Source of the DNA: JAFGFY01 sp964520425
GTDB lineage: Bacteria; Desulfobacterota; DSM-4660; Desulfatiglandales; HGW-15
NCBI GenBank assembly: GCA_964520425.1
Contig: CAZFMX010000012.1
Location: forward strand, 1 to 53,282
Length of the DNA: 53,282 bases
Direction: 5' to 3'
Shown piece by piece: positions 35,719 through 45,800 of this stretch; position 1 is the stretch's first letter, and every line of letters starts with the position of its first letter. The notes beneath the pieces are model-generated. The model had not been told where the DNA came from, did no database searches, and worked only from the letters and a program-made list of their open reading frames with translations. A program made the position numbers and the translations under genes.

Positions 35719-37044
35719 ATGAAGACCAATCTGGAAGATCTCAGCCCTGTGAAGAGAAAACTGGAAATTGAAATAGAGGCGGAAGAAGTAGCCAAGAAAA
35801 TAGACGAGGCCTATAAAGACTTGAAAAAGGGAGTCAAACTACCTGGGTTTAGACCGGGCAAGGCCCCTCGAACGCTTCTCGAGAGGCAGTTTGGTGATCA
35901 GGTGATGGAAGATGTGGCAAGAAATCTAATCAATGAGACCTTTTTGAAGGCAGTTGAAGAGATTAATATTGTCCCCCTGAATATGCCGGTTTTTGAAAAC
36001 AGTATTCTAAAAGCCGGGCAGAATTTTAGGTATTCTGCTGTGATGGAAGTTCGACCTGAGTTTGACATAAACAACTACATCGGCGTGGAGATAGAGAAAG
36101 AGATCTGCTCTGTCAGTGATGAAGATGTGGATAAACAACTGGAGGAAATCAGAAAAAGTCGGGGCACATTAACCTCCATCACCGAAGATCGTGGCATAAA
36201 GGAAGATGATCATGCGGTTATTGAATATAGGGGGTTTGAAGATGATAAGCACATAGAAGGTGTTGAGGGCTCAAATTTCCTGGTACAGGTTGGGTCGCAT
36301 AGTTTTCATAGGGATTTTGAAAAGGCGTTAATTGGTCTTCATAAAGGAGACGATTCTGAGGTTAAAGTGGATTTTGAGGAGAATCACTCTCAACCTAAAT
36401 TGGCAGGGAAGAGTATTAGATTTAAGGTTACGGTGGAGGATATTAAGGAAATGATCCTTCCTGATCTGGATGACGGCTTTGCCAAAGACCTTGGGGCAGA
36501 TTTCGAGACTCTCGATGAACTCAAGAGGAAGATTAAGGAAAACCTACAGTCTCAAGAGGAGAACCGGATAGATCGGGAACTCAAGGGAAGGCTGATGGAT
36601 GAGATATCGGAGGGTGTGGATATTGAGTTGCCGGAAAGTCTTGTGGAATCGGAAGTCGATAATGGAATAGGGCGAATCAAACAGAGCCTTTTGAGATCCG
36701 GGTCCACTTTGGAGAAGGTTGGATTAGACGAGGGAAAACTGAGAGATGATCTAGTACCGACTTCGAAGAAGAGGGTTAAAGAGATGCTGATCCTGGAAGA
36801 AATAGCAAGAAGGGACGACCTTGCCATTGACGAGACAGAGTTGTCCGAAGGCTTCGTAGAGATGTCAATGAGCATTGGACAACAGCCTGAAATTGTTCGA
36901 AAATACTATGAAGCCAACAACCTCCTTGAGTCGTTTAGAGCAAAGCTCTTGGAGGAAAAGACCTTGAATTATCTGGTTGAGAATGCTAAGATTATTGAGA
37001 CGAAAAAGATTGAAAAAGGCAAGCCCAAACAGGAGGAAGAATAA
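35719..37044 (+). CDS. tig: Trigger factor (ribosome-associated chaperone)
   Basis: 441 residues, the family's usual length. The N-terminal ribosome-binding signature GFRPGKAPRTLLERQFG is present near residue 42. The PPIase domain (FKBP type) lies near 160-245 (DDHAVIEYRGFEDDKH then VGSHSFHRDFEKALIGL). The C-terminal helical arms follow and the tail is lysine-rich. It shields nascent chains at the ribosome exit. RBS AGGAGAGAGG directly precedes the ATG. It leads the tig-clpP-clpX-lon order, which is widely conserved; a MITE-like element now separates it from clpP. Confidence 0.96.
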   Translation: MKTNLEDLSPVKRKLEIEIEAEEVAKKIDEAYKDLKKGVKLPGFRPGKAPRTLLERQFGDQVMEDVARNLINETFLKAVEEINIVPLNMPVFENSILKAGQNFRYSAVMEVRPEFDINNYIGVEIEKEICSVSDEDVDKQLEEIRKSRGTLTSITEDRGIKEDDHAVIEYRGFEDDKHIEGVEGSNFLVQVGSHSFHRDFEKALIGLHKGDDSEVKVDFEENHSQPKLAGKSIRFKVTVEDIKEMILPDLDDGFAKDLGADFETLDELKRKIKENLQSQEENRIDRELKGRLMDEISEGVDIELPESLVESEVDNGIGRIKQSLLRSGSTLEKVGLDEGKLRDDLVPTSKKRVKEMLILEEIARRDDLAIDETELSEGFVEMSMSIGQQPEIVRKYYEANNLLESFRAKLLEEKTLNYLVENAKIIETKKIEKGKPKQEEE

Positions 37045-37098
37045 AAGAACACTCACTGTCCGGTCGGTAATGAGATACCCGTTTGTTCGGTACAGAAT

Positions 37099-37262
37099 GA
37101 GACCTTTGAAAAATTCTCAATTTTGTTCGAGGTCAAAGAAGGCGAAAATTTTAACCCTCCCGATTTTTATCGGGACAGCCAGGAATACTTTGAGTATTTC
37201 GAGGATTAGAATTTGAACCTGAAGCCGAGATTGGGCAAAAGAGGGTGTTTTTCAAAGGTCTC
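37099..37262. repeat. MITE-like element, family A, copy 3 (inverted)
   Basis: GAGACCTTTGAAAAA at 37099 and TTTTTCAAAGGTCTC ending 37262 bound 164 bp. Read on the minus strand it aligns with copy 2 over most of its length (GTTCAAATTCTAATCCTCG, then GGCTGTCCCGATAAAAATCG). It lies in the tig-clpP intergenic region, 25 bp before the clpP start. Confidence 0.88.
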
Positions 37263-37287
37263 GGAATGTGGGAGAGGATAATACACA

Positions 37288-37902
37288 ATGCTAATACCAG
37301 TTGTAGTTGAGCAGTCAGCCCGGGGCGAGCGTGCCTATGATATATATTCCCGCCTGCTGAAAGACCGCATCATCTTCCTTGGAGACACGATACATGATGA
37401 CATGGCTAATACGATCATAGCCCAGCTTCTTTTTCTCGAATCCGAAGACCCTGATAAAGAAGTGAGTGTTTACATCAATTCTCCCGGAGGCTCTGTGACC
37501 GCGGGATTGGCCATATATGATACCATGCAGTACATCAAACCCGATGTGGCCACGATTTGCATGGGTCAATGTGCGAGTATGGGGGCACTGCTTCTCGCAG
37601 CAGGTGCGAAAGGAAAACGCTATGCACTACCACACTCCCGCATCATGATTCATCAGCCAATAGGCGGTGTTCAGGGTCAAGCCACGGACATCGATATTCA
37701 GGCCAAAGAAATACTCAAAATGAAGGAGACTGTTCATCAAATCCTTGTGGAGCATACCGGTCAGCCTCTAAAGAAGATCCGCCAAGATACGGAGCGCGAC
37801 TTCTTTATGAGCGGCGAGGAGGCGCTGAAATACGGGATTGTGGATAGGATCATCAAGAAGCGGGAAATCAATCCGGAATCAGAGACAAAGGGGAAAGATT
37901 AA
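37288..37902 (+). CDS. clpP: ATP-dependent Clp protease proteolytic subunit
   Basis: 204 residues. The catalytic triad is Ser in CASMGALLLAAGA near residue 97, His in PHSRIMIHQP near 122 and Asp in DTERDFFMS near 171. The protein forms the tetradecameric barrel that works with ClpX. RBS GGGAGAGG is 9 bases upstream. Its stop codon directly abuts the clpX ATG, so the two are translationally coupled. A family A repeat lies just upstream and may have altered its transcription from tig. Confidence 0.97.
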   Translation: MLIPVVVEQSARGERAYDIYSRLLKDRIIFLGDTIHDDMANTIIAQLLFLESEDPDKEVSVYINSPGGSVTAGLAIYDTMQYIKPDVATICMGQCASMGALLLAAGAKGKRYALPHSRIMIHQPIGGVQGQATDIDIQAKEILKMKETVHQILVEHTGQPLKKIRQDTERDFFMSGEEALKYGIVDRIIKKREINPESETKGKD

Positions 37903-39153
37903 ATGCAAAGAAAGGGTGATGTCAACGACGATCTGCTATGTTCCTTCTGTGGAAAAAGCCAAGATGAAGTGAAGAAGCTGATAGCGGGACCTTCAGTATA
38001 TATATGTGATGAGTGCATACAACTCTGTAATGAAATAATAGCTGAGGAGTACGGGGGAGAGACCGAGAAAGGGATATCTGAATCGTTGCCAAAGCCATAC
38101 GAAATAAAGGCATTGATGGATGAATACGTCATCGAGCAAGAAAGACCGAAGAGGATACTCTCTGTGGCCGTCCATAATCACTACAAACGCATCGGTTCAA
38201 AGATTGATATGGAGGGCGTGGAGATCCAGAAAAGTAACATCCTATTAATTGGTCCTACAGGATCGGGTAAGACCCTTATGGCTCAGACTCTAGCAAGGAT
38301 TCTCAACGTTCCTTTTACTATTGCCGATGCCACGACACTGACCGAGGCAGGGTATGTTGGAGAGGATGTGGAGAACATCATTTTGAACTTGGTTCAGATG
38401 GCAGACTATGATGTGGATTCCGCCTGTAAGGGAATCGTCTACATTGATGAGATTGATAAAATCGCGCGAAAATCCGACAGCCCCTCCATCACCCGGGATG
38501 TGTCAGGGGAAGGTGTTCAGCAGGCTCTTTTGAAGATCATAGAAGGGACCATGGCCAGTGTTCCACCCAAGGGAGGGCGGAAACATCCCCAGCAGGACTT
38601 TGTCAAAGTGAATACAAACAATATCCTTTTCATCTGCGGTGGAACCTTTAACGGCCTGGACAAAATAATCAAGAGTCGTATCGGAAGTAAGTCGATGGGT
38701 TTCGAAGCCGATGTTCATGGGGCTGAGAAGGAAGAAAAGAGTGCCATCATGTCTTTCGTACAACCTGAAGATCTGATAAAATTCGGTCTCATTCCTGAGT
38801 TTATTGGCAGAATACCGATACTTGCAACACTCGAGGATCTGAGCATGGACGCCCTTGTGAGAATACTCACTGAGCCTAAAAACGCCCTCGTGAAGCAATA
38901 CAAGAAACTCTTTGAACTGGAGGATGTCGAACTCAAGTTCACAGATGAGGCCCTTCTGGCTGTGGCCAAGGACGCGGTCAAGCGCAAATCCGGCGCGCGA
39001 GGCCTTCGGGCGATTCTGGAATCCGTTATGCTGGATATCATGTATGATTTACCAAGTATGCCAAATATACGGGAATGTGTGATTGGTGAGGAAGTCATAG
39101 TACGGAATGAATCTCCTTTATTACTCTATGAAAACCAGGCGGAGTATGCATAG
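37903..39153 (+). CDS. clpX: ATP-dependent Clp protease ATP-binding subunit ClpX
   Basis: 416 residues. The zinc-binding domain CSFCGKSQDEVKKLIAGP then CDECIQLC near 14-40 recognises substrates or adaptors. Walker A GPTGSGKTLMAQTLA near 117 and Walker B IVYIDEIDKI follow; RSGARGLRAI-like sensor region is seen as KSGARGLRAILES. The IGF-like loop (RIGSKSMGF) that docks on ClpP is present. It unfolds and feeds substrates into ClpP. It is followed by lon after 3 bp. Confidence 0.97.
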   Translation: MQRKGDVNDDLLCSFCGKSQDEVKKLIAGPSVYICDECIQLCNEIIAEEYGGETEKGISESLPKPYEIKALMDEYVIEQERPKRILSVAVHNHYKRIGSKIDMEGVEIQKSNILLIGPTGSGKTLMAQTLARILNVPFTIADATTLTEAGYVGEDVENIILNLVQMADYDVDSACKGIVYIDEIDKIARKSDSPSITRDVSGEGVQQALLKIIEGTMASVPPKGGRKHPQQDFVKVNTNNILFICGGTFNGLDKIIKSRIGSKSMGFEADVHGAEKEEKSAIMSFVQPEDLIKFGLIPEFIGRIPILATLEDLSMDALVRILTEPKNALVKQYKKLFELEDVELKFTDEALLAVAKDAVKRKSGARGLRAILESVMLDIMYDLPSMPNIRECVIGEEVIVRNESPLLLYENQAEYA

Positions 39154-39156
39154 GCT

Positions 39157-41619
39157 ATGTTCAATATAACAAAGAAAGATTTGCCACAAGGATCCGGAGA
39201 CGAGAATCTCATATATCCCTTGTTGCCCCTGAGGGATGTGGTGGTATTCCCCAATATGGTGGTCCCTCTTTTTGTTGGCCGGGAAAAATCGATCAAGGCC
39301 CTTGAGTATGTCATGTCTCAAGAAAAGGAGATCTTTCTCTCCTCGCAAAAGGACGCAAAGATAGATAACCCTTCTGAGAAAGATATATATCTGTTTGGCA
39401 CTTTGGGAACTGTTCTCCAGTTGCTAAGGTTGCCTGACGGAACGGTCAAGGCCCTTATTGAAGGAAAGCAGAGGGCCGTTATAAAGAGCTTTTTGGATGA
39501 CCAACCCTTTTTTACGGTTGAAGTGGAGAAACTTCCCATCCAGAGTGAGGTGGGCCTTGAAACCAAGGCCCTGATGAGAACGGTGAATGATGGCTTTCAG
39601 GAATATGCGAAACTCAGTGATAAGATCGGAAAGGATCTTGTCGCAACGGTTTCCTCCATTGAAGATCCGTCCCGTCTGGCTGATACTATTGCTGCCCATC
39701 TCACACTAAAGGTGAGTGATAAACAAGAGCTTCTGGAAGCGGAGAACGTGGATAGGAGATTGGAAAAACTTTTTGAGAAGCTTCGGGTTGAAATCCACAT
39801 CCTTACCGTGGAAAGCCGTCTGAAGACTCGTGTCAAGAGACAGATGGAGAAGACTCAGAAGGATTACTATCTCAATGAACAGATGCGGGCCATCCAGAAG
39901 GAGATGGGGACAAAAGATGATTTCAAAGCAGAACTGGATGAGCTTGAAAAAAAGATCAAGAGGAAGAGACTGTCTAAGGAGGCTCATGCGAGGGTATGGC
40001 AAGAGTATAAAAAGCTCAAAATGATGTCCCCCATGTCTGCTGAGGCCAGCGTCGTGCGTAATTATATTGATTGGATTCTCACTCTTCCTTGGCGTGAGCG
40101 GACCAAAGATAAGATGGATATCGAAGAGGCCGAAGCTGTTTTAAACGAAGATCACTATGGCCTTGATAAGCCGAAATTGAGAATACTGGAATATCTGGCT
40201 GTACAGACTCTCACAAAAAAAATTAAAGGTCCAATCCTTTGTTTTGTTGGGCCTCCCGGTGTGGGCAAGACCTCCCTTGCAAAGTCGGTGGCAAGAGCCA
40301 CGGGGCGCAATTTTGTGCGCCTCTCTTTAGGTGGTGTCAGGGATGAGGCTGAAATAAGGGGTCACAGGAGGACCTATATCGGTGCCTTACCCGGTAAGAT
40401 CATTCAATACCTGAAAAAGGCGAAATCAAATAATCCTGTGTTCTGCCTGGATGAAGTGGATAAGATGAGCACGGATTTTCGAGGTGATCCGTCGGCAGCC
40501 TTGCTGGAGGTATTGGATCCGGAACAAAACTTCGCATTTAATGACCACTATCTTGACCTGGACTACGATCTGTCAGAGATCCTGTTTATTACGACAGCAA
40601 ACACCCTCCACAGTATCCCTCTTCCTTTACAGGACAGAATGGAGATTATCAGGCTGCCCGGCTATACGGAAGTCGAGAAGCTGAGCATCGCAAAGCAGTT
40701 TCTAGTGAAGAAGCAGTTCGAGGCAAACGGGCTTGAGATAGAAAATCTAGATCTGTCGGATCAGGCCATTCTGAGTATCATAAGACATTACACGAAAGAA
40801 TCGGGTGTCCGGAATCTGGAGCGGGAAATATCTTCTATCTGTCGAAAAGTGGCCAGAACCGTGGTCAAGGAGGGAATGGACACAAAGGTCAGGATTGGTG
40901 CTACTTCCCTAGGTAAATACTTAGGAGTACCGAAATTCCGTTTCGGGCGTACAGAGGAAAAGGATGAAGTCGGGTTGACCACGGGCTTGGCATGGACTGA
41001 CGTGGGAGGAGAGCTCCTCCAGACAGAAGCGGTTGTCATGCCTGGTAAAGGAAACTTGGTGCTGACAGGCAAGTTGGGTGACGTAATGCAGGAATCGGCT
41101 CAGGCGGGGCTCAGTTATGTAAGATCGAGAACAAGACAACTTGGAATTCCCGATGACTTCTATGAGAAGGTTGACATCCATATCCATGTACCGGAAGGGG
41201 CTATACCGAAAGATGGTCCTTCCGCAGGCATTACCCTCGCCACATCGATTGTGTCTGCCCTCACAAGGAGACCAGTAAGGCATGATATCGCCATGACCGG
41301 TGAAATCACTTTGAGGGGAAGAGTGCTTCCAATAGGCGGATTGAAAGAAAAAATTTTGGCTGCCCACCGGGGAGAAGTGACCAAAGTACTCATTCCGATG
41401 GAGAACAAAAAGGACATAGAGGATATTCCAAAGAAGATCCTTAAAAAAGTTGAACTTGTCCTGGTCGACCATATGGATTCGGTTCTCAAGGAAGCCCTGG
41501 TCTTAGAGGAGGGAGAAAAGCTCTTTGCGCCTGAAGAGGAATGTGAACCTTTCTGCATTGAATCGATCAAGAAAAGCAAGTCATCCATATCTGAAGAAAC
41601 TGCACAATTAGTTTCTTGA
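39157..41619 (+). CDS. lon: ATP-dependent protease Lon
   Basis: 820 residues. The N-terminal substrate-binding domain begins LIYPLLPLRDVVVFPNMVVP. Walker A is GPPGVGKTSLAKS near 364 and Walker B is NPVFCLDEVDKM. The protease domain has Ser in PKDGPSAGITLA near 687 and Lys in GGLKEKILAAHR near 729, the Lon dyad. It degrades damaged and regulatory proteins in the cytoplasm. No ribosome binding site is obvious, consistent with coupling to clpX three bp upstream. The stop codon TGA lies inside the -35 box of the promoter for the tRNA genes. Confidence 0.96.
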   Translation: MFNITKKDLPQGSGDENLIYPLLPLRDVVVFPNMVVPLFVGREKSIKALEYVMSQEKEIFLSSQKDAKIDNPSEKDIYLFGTLGTVLQLLRLPDGTVKALIEGKQRAVIKSFLDDQPFFTVEVEKLPIQSEVGLETKALMRTVNDGFQEYAKLSDKIGKDLVATVSSIEDPSRLADTIAAHLTLKVSDKQELLEAENVDRRLEKLFEKLRVEIHILTVESRLKTRVKRQMEKTQKDYYLNEQMRAIQKEMGTKDDFKAELDELEKKIKRKRLSKEAHARVWQEYKKLKMMSPMSAEASVVRNYIDWILTLPWRERTKDKMDIEEAEAVLNEDHYGLDKPKLRILEYLAVQTLTKKIKGPILCFVGPPGVGKTSLAKSVARATGRNFVRLSLGGVRDEAEIRGHRRTYIGALPGKIIQYLKKAKSNNPVFCLDEVDKMSTDFRGDPSAALLEVLDPEQNFAFNDHYLDLDYDLSEILFITTANTLHSIPLPLQDRMEIIRLPGYTEVEKLSIAKQFLVKKQFEANGLEIENLDLSDQAILSIIRHYTKESGVRNLEREISSICRKVARTVVKEGMDTKVRIGATSLGKYLGVPKFRFGRTEEKDEVGLTTGLAWTDVGGELLQTEAVVMPGKGNLVLTGKLGDVMQESAQAGLSYVRSRTRQLGIPDDFYEKVDIHIHVPEGAIPKDGPSAGITLATSIVSALTRRPVRHDIAMTGEITLRGRVLPIGGLKEKILAAHRGEVTKVLIPMENKKDIEDIPKKILKKVELVLVDHMDSVLKEALVLEEGEKLFAPEEECEPFCIESIKKSKSSISEETAQLVS

Positions 41620-41644
41620 CAAAAGGTCTTTTTAAGGTTAGATT
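41616..41644 (+). promoter_or_regulatory. sigma70 promoter for the tRNA-Val/tRNA-Asp cluster
   Basis: TTGACA at 41616-41621 and TAGATT at 41639-41644 are separated by exactly 17 bp. The lon stop TGA is inside TTGACA. Downstream are the pseudo-tRNA, tRNA-Val and tRNA-Asp, then a terminator. Confidence 0.75.
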
Positions 41645-41659
41645 TCATTCCTTTTAAAA

Positions 41660-41705
41660 CGGGTAGCTCAGTTGGGAGGACATCCCGTCGCTGTTCCGCC
41701 CATCA
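41660..41705 (+). pseudogene. Internally deleted tRNA-Val remnant
   Basis: CGGGTAGCTCAGTTGGGAG at the start and CTGTTCCGCCCATCA at the end match the 5' and 3' parts of the intact tRNA-Val 61 bp downstream. The anticodon arm, variable loop and most of the T arm are missing. The 3' end reads ATCA instead of ACCA. Confidence 0.85.
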
Positions 41706-41720
41706 CTTAAGGATTCATTC

Positions 41721-41796
41721 GGGCGGGTAGCTCAGTTGGGAGAGCATCGGCCTTACAAGCCGGGGGTCGCAGGTTCAAGCCCTGTTCCGCCCACCA
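41721..41796 (+). tRNA. tRNA-Val (anticodon TAC)
   Basis: 76 nt with CCA encoded. Acceptor GGGCGGG pairs with TTCCGCCC end region, D arm has AGCTCAGTTGGGAGAGC, the anticodon loop is CTTACAA on a CGGC/GCCG-type stem, and the T loop is GGTTCAAGCCC. TAC reads GUA and related valine codons. It is followed 20 bp later by tRNA-Asp in the same transcript. Confidence 0.95.
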
Positions 41797-41816
41797 TAAA
41801 ACATTGCGCCAAACAC

Positions 41817-41895
41817 GGGGGCGTAGTTCAGCTTTGGTTAGAACGCCGGCCTGTCACGCCGGAGGTCGCGAGTTCGAGTCTCGTCGTCCCCGCCA
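41817..41895 (+). tRNA. tRNA-Asp (anticodon GTC)
   Basis: 79 nt with CCA encoded. The acceptor GGGGGCG pairs with CGTCCCC with one G-U pair, the anticodon loop is CTGTCAC on CCGGC/GCCGG, and the T loop is GAGTTCGAGTC. The last 48 nt are repeated exactly at 48991-49038, showing that this gene is the attachment target of an integrated segment. Confidence 0.96.
41848..41895 (+). repeat. att-like direct repeat, left copy
   Basis: 48 bp from GGCCTGTCACGCC through the CCA of tRNA-Asp. It is identical to 48991-49038 in the same orientation. Confidence 0.85.
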
Positions 41896-41902
41896 TAATT
41901 TC

Positions 41903-41937
41903 AAGGGATTAAACGAATATGTTTAACCCTTTTTTTA
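41903..41937 (+). terminator. Rho-independent terminator of the tRNA cluster
   Basis: AAGGGATTAAAC pairs with GTTTAACCCTT (one bulged A) around a six-base loop, then seven T. It lies 7 bp after tRNA-Asp, within the left end of the integrated segment. Confidence 0.85.
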
Positions 41938-42890
41938 TGCTTTGGACACCAAATGAGGTGAAAAATTTTTCATGCTATGGACCGCCGGTTAATCGCGCCG
42001 GAGGCCAGAAGATCCATATTCGAATATTGGTTTGTATAAAACCTAAAAAGCACCCAAGTTGTGATTCGTTGAGATATCTGCAATCCCTGCTGAATGCAGT
42101 TTGTCAGACATATCTACGGTTTTTGAGCTCAATGATATCTTGACCTGGTATGGCAATATCAAAGACTATACCCTATCAAATGCCTCGTATCGTTCGGACC
42201 TTCATAAGTTGTTTTGGAACCAACGTCCCCTTTCACTTTCACCCTTTCACATGCTTTTTGAAGTCTGAGATATCTTGCCAATACATTAGCATTTCAAACG
42301 ATTGCAAGACCTGTGATATTCTAGGTTTCTATGTAACCGACCGAATTTTGGCCTTTTATTCATTTTGGTTGGATTTTTTCCGAATCTCGGGACATTTCAA
42401 AAGACATATCGCCCAAATGATGACTGGGATAATCTATACTTTGGCAAGAATGAAGGTTTCGATCCCAAGTCATAGCAGAATGAAGGAAATCCACACTCAA
42501 CATCCTGTGATCGCGTTTTACTTGACATACAAATAAAAACTCTCCTATACTCACATCCTGAAAAAGGAGTTCTATCAATCGGTGCCCTGGGCGACTATTT
42601 CGAGATTGTTATTCGTTTTAATTGTAGTGATTTCCAGGATTACTTGCTTTTCAATACTCAGGCCGTTCATTTCAAGATCCATCCAGATCAACAGGTTTCC
42701 CAATCCTATCTCCTTTTTCAGTGGCATGAGCCTAATATACTCCCAAATTCAACTCATGGCGAGCAGAAGGACCGCTGCTGATTAGTGATCGTAACAAAGC
42801 CGTTGATGCTCTACTTTTCCAGGCGTCTCTATGGCTGGAAAGGTCGGCTGAATACCTCTTGAAAAAGCGTAATTCAACGTAAGGTGACTT
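41938..42890. other. Non-coding left arm of the integrated segment
   Basis: Several open frames exist but none resembles a protein or has a good ribosome binding site. At 41983-42031 a GCCGG...CCGGAGG stem followed by TATTCGAATA loosely recalls the anticodon and T arms of tRNA-Asp. The ribosome binding site of the kinase (TAAGGTGACTT) is at the right end. I see no other feature. Confidence 0.45.
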
Positions 42891-45800
42891 ATGAACGAGG
42901 AAATATTATTTCGTAATATTTACGAGCATATCAAAATTCCGATTTTCGTCATAAATATTGAGGTGGCTGGGAATTTCCTTTTCAGTTGCATTAATCCGGC
43001 CTTCGAGGAAGCCACCGGCCTTCGTAAGGAGGACGTCGTCGGCAAGCGAGCCGAGGAAATCTCAGACTTTCCCAAAGAAGGCGCCGCAACGCTACGGGCG
43101 AACTGCCAGCGCTGCCTGGAAGGTGAAGAAGCCGTCCGTTTTGATTGGTCCTTTCGTGGATGCGGCCAAGGAGCTTGGTGGCTGACACAGCTTTCGCCGG
43201 TACAAGACGAGGCAGGAAAGATCGTCCAGATTATCGGTTCTTCCGTGAACATCACTGATCTGAAACGGGCAGAGGATGCCCTGCGGGAGAGCGAACTTAG
43301 ATACCGCGAGGTGTTCGAGAACACATCGGATTGCATCTTCATACTCGACGTCACCCCTGATGGCCGCTTCAAGTTCGCGGAGTTCAATCCGGCTGAGGAA
43401 GAATCAGTAGGGTATTCAACTTCGGAGGTGTCCGGCAAATTTGTCGAAGAAGCATTCCCATCAAAGCTTGCTAAACAAGTCACCGCAAACTATCGCCGCT
43501 GCCTGGAGGCGGGAATGCTTATTAACTATGACGAGGAACTCCTATTGCCGGTCGGTTGCCGATCCTTCCACACGGTTCTTATCCCAGTGCGCAACACTGC
43601 TGGCGATGTTTACCGCATCGTAGGGGTAGCACGGGACATCACTAAGCCCAAAAGGGTGGAGGATGAATTGACAGATGCCTACAAGCAACTTGAACGATTG
43701 CTGATGTTTAACGAAGCTTTGTTATCGGCAATTCCCACGCCGGTATTTTATAAGGATAAAGAAGGTCGATATCTGGGATGTAACCAAGCTTTCTCTGACT
43801 TTACCGGGGCCAGTTCTGACCAGATAAAAGGAAAAACCGTCATAGAGCTCTGGCCAAGTGAAAATGCGGAGATTTATCACCAAAAGGACTTGGAATTGAT
43901 GCAAAATCCCGAGCAGCAGGTTTATGAATTCAGAGTACGAGATAATAACGGAATAGACCGCCCCGTCATCTTTGCCAAGAACGTATTTTGTGATGAAAGC
44001 AAACAAGTGGCAGGGATCGTGGGCACATTTATTGACATTACCGAGACGAAGCGCGCGGAGCAAGAACGTCTGGCGCATCTCGGATTCTTTGAATCTATGG
44101 ATCGAATCAATCGGGCGATGCAAGGGACGAGTGATCTTGAACAGATGATAAGAGATGTGCTCGACGTGGTGATTTCAATCTTCGACTGTGATCGCTCATA
44201 CCTCATATACCCCTGCGACCCCGAATCGCCGACGTGGACCTCCGCGATAGAGCGCACCAAGCCGGAATACCCTGGCGGCCTGGAATCGGCACTAGAGCTG
44301 CCAATGGATACGTACGCTGCCAAAAATCAGCGTACTCTCCTGGACGCAGATGGTCCGGTAATCTTCGGGCCCCATGACATGTCTGAGGAATTATCGGAGC
44401 GATTCAAAATAAAATGCTTCATGGCCATGGCCATTTACCCCATAACCGGCAGTCCATGGCATTTCGGAATTCACCAATGTTCCCATGCTCGGGATTGGAC
44501 AGCCGAGGAGAAGCGGTTGTTCGAAGCGATCGGCAGGCGTTTGGCTGACGGCCTAACCAGTCTGTTGACTTTTCGCAATTTGCGTCGTGCCAAAGAACTT
44601 TGGGAAAGAACGTTCGACGCGGTACCTGACCTGGTTGCAATCATCGATGCTGGCTTTCGCATTGTTCGGGCCAACAAAGCCATGGTTGACAGGCTGAATC
44701 TCCCACTGCAAGCATGTATCGGACAGACCTGCTATAAGGCCGTACATGGGACTGAGAAACCTCCTTCTTTCTGTCCCCATTCGCAATCATTGGCTGATGG
44801 GCTGGAACATATTGTGGAGGTAAAAGAAGAACGTCTAGGCGGCGATTTTGTCGTAAGCACATCTCCTCTCTTTGATTCTAATGGACAGCTGATCGGTTGT
44901 GTGCATGTTGCTCGTGATATCACCGAACACAAGCGGGTTGACAATATCATGCAGGCGCGCCTCCGTCTATTGGAATTTGCTAGCTCACACTCGGTGGATG
45001 AATTGCTGACGGCAACGCTGGATGAAATGGAGGTGCTAACCAGGAGCTCGATTGGGTTCTATCATTTTCTCGAAGCAGATCAAAAGACGCTCTCATTGCA
45101 AAGTTGGTCAACAAATACCCTGCAGAGCATGTGCACAGCTGCTGGGAAAGGTAGCCATTATGATATTGCCCAGGCGGGTGTATGGGTGGATTGTGTACAT
45201 GCACGTCGTGCTGTCATTCACAACGATTATGCCTCTCTGCCTCATCGCAAAGGGATGCCTGAGGGCCATGCACCGATCATAAGACAACTCGTTGTCCCGA
45301 TTCTCAGAGGTAACCTGATAAGGGCGATTGTTGGCATCGGCAACAAACCCGCTGATTATGATGAAAGCGATATAGAGATCGTATCACAATTGGGTGACCT
45401 TTCCTGGGATATTGTCGAGCGCAAGCAGGCAGAGGATACTCTGAGACATTCGGAAGAGGAAAAGACTATCCTGAATCAGATTGCCAATATCTTTCTTACC
45501 GTCCCTGACGAAGCGATTTACGGAGAAGTTCTGACGATTGTCCTTCAGGTGATGAAAAGCACATTCGGCCTCTTTGGGTATATAGCGGAAAACGGGAACC
45601 TTATCATCCCCAGTTTGACTAGAGAGATCTGGAATGAATGCCAGGTTCCCGGTAAGTCAATCGAATTTCCACCGGATTCCTGGGGAAAAAGCCTCTGGGG
45701 CAGAGCGATCAGGGAGGAAAAGGCTTTCTATTCGGACGGACCCTTTCACACGCCTGAGGGGCACATTCACATTGATCATTTCCTCACGGTGCCCATCGTC

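Noticed and set aside
41983..42031. tRNA-like fragment resembling tRNA-Asp anticodon and T arms
   Set aside because: Stem similarity only; loops differ and acceptor and D arms are absent. Not enough to call a third att copy.
42150..42536. 128-codon open frame in the left arm of the integrated segment
   Set aside because: Phe/Ser/His-rich translation without a domain, no ribosome binding site, and no supporting neighbour.
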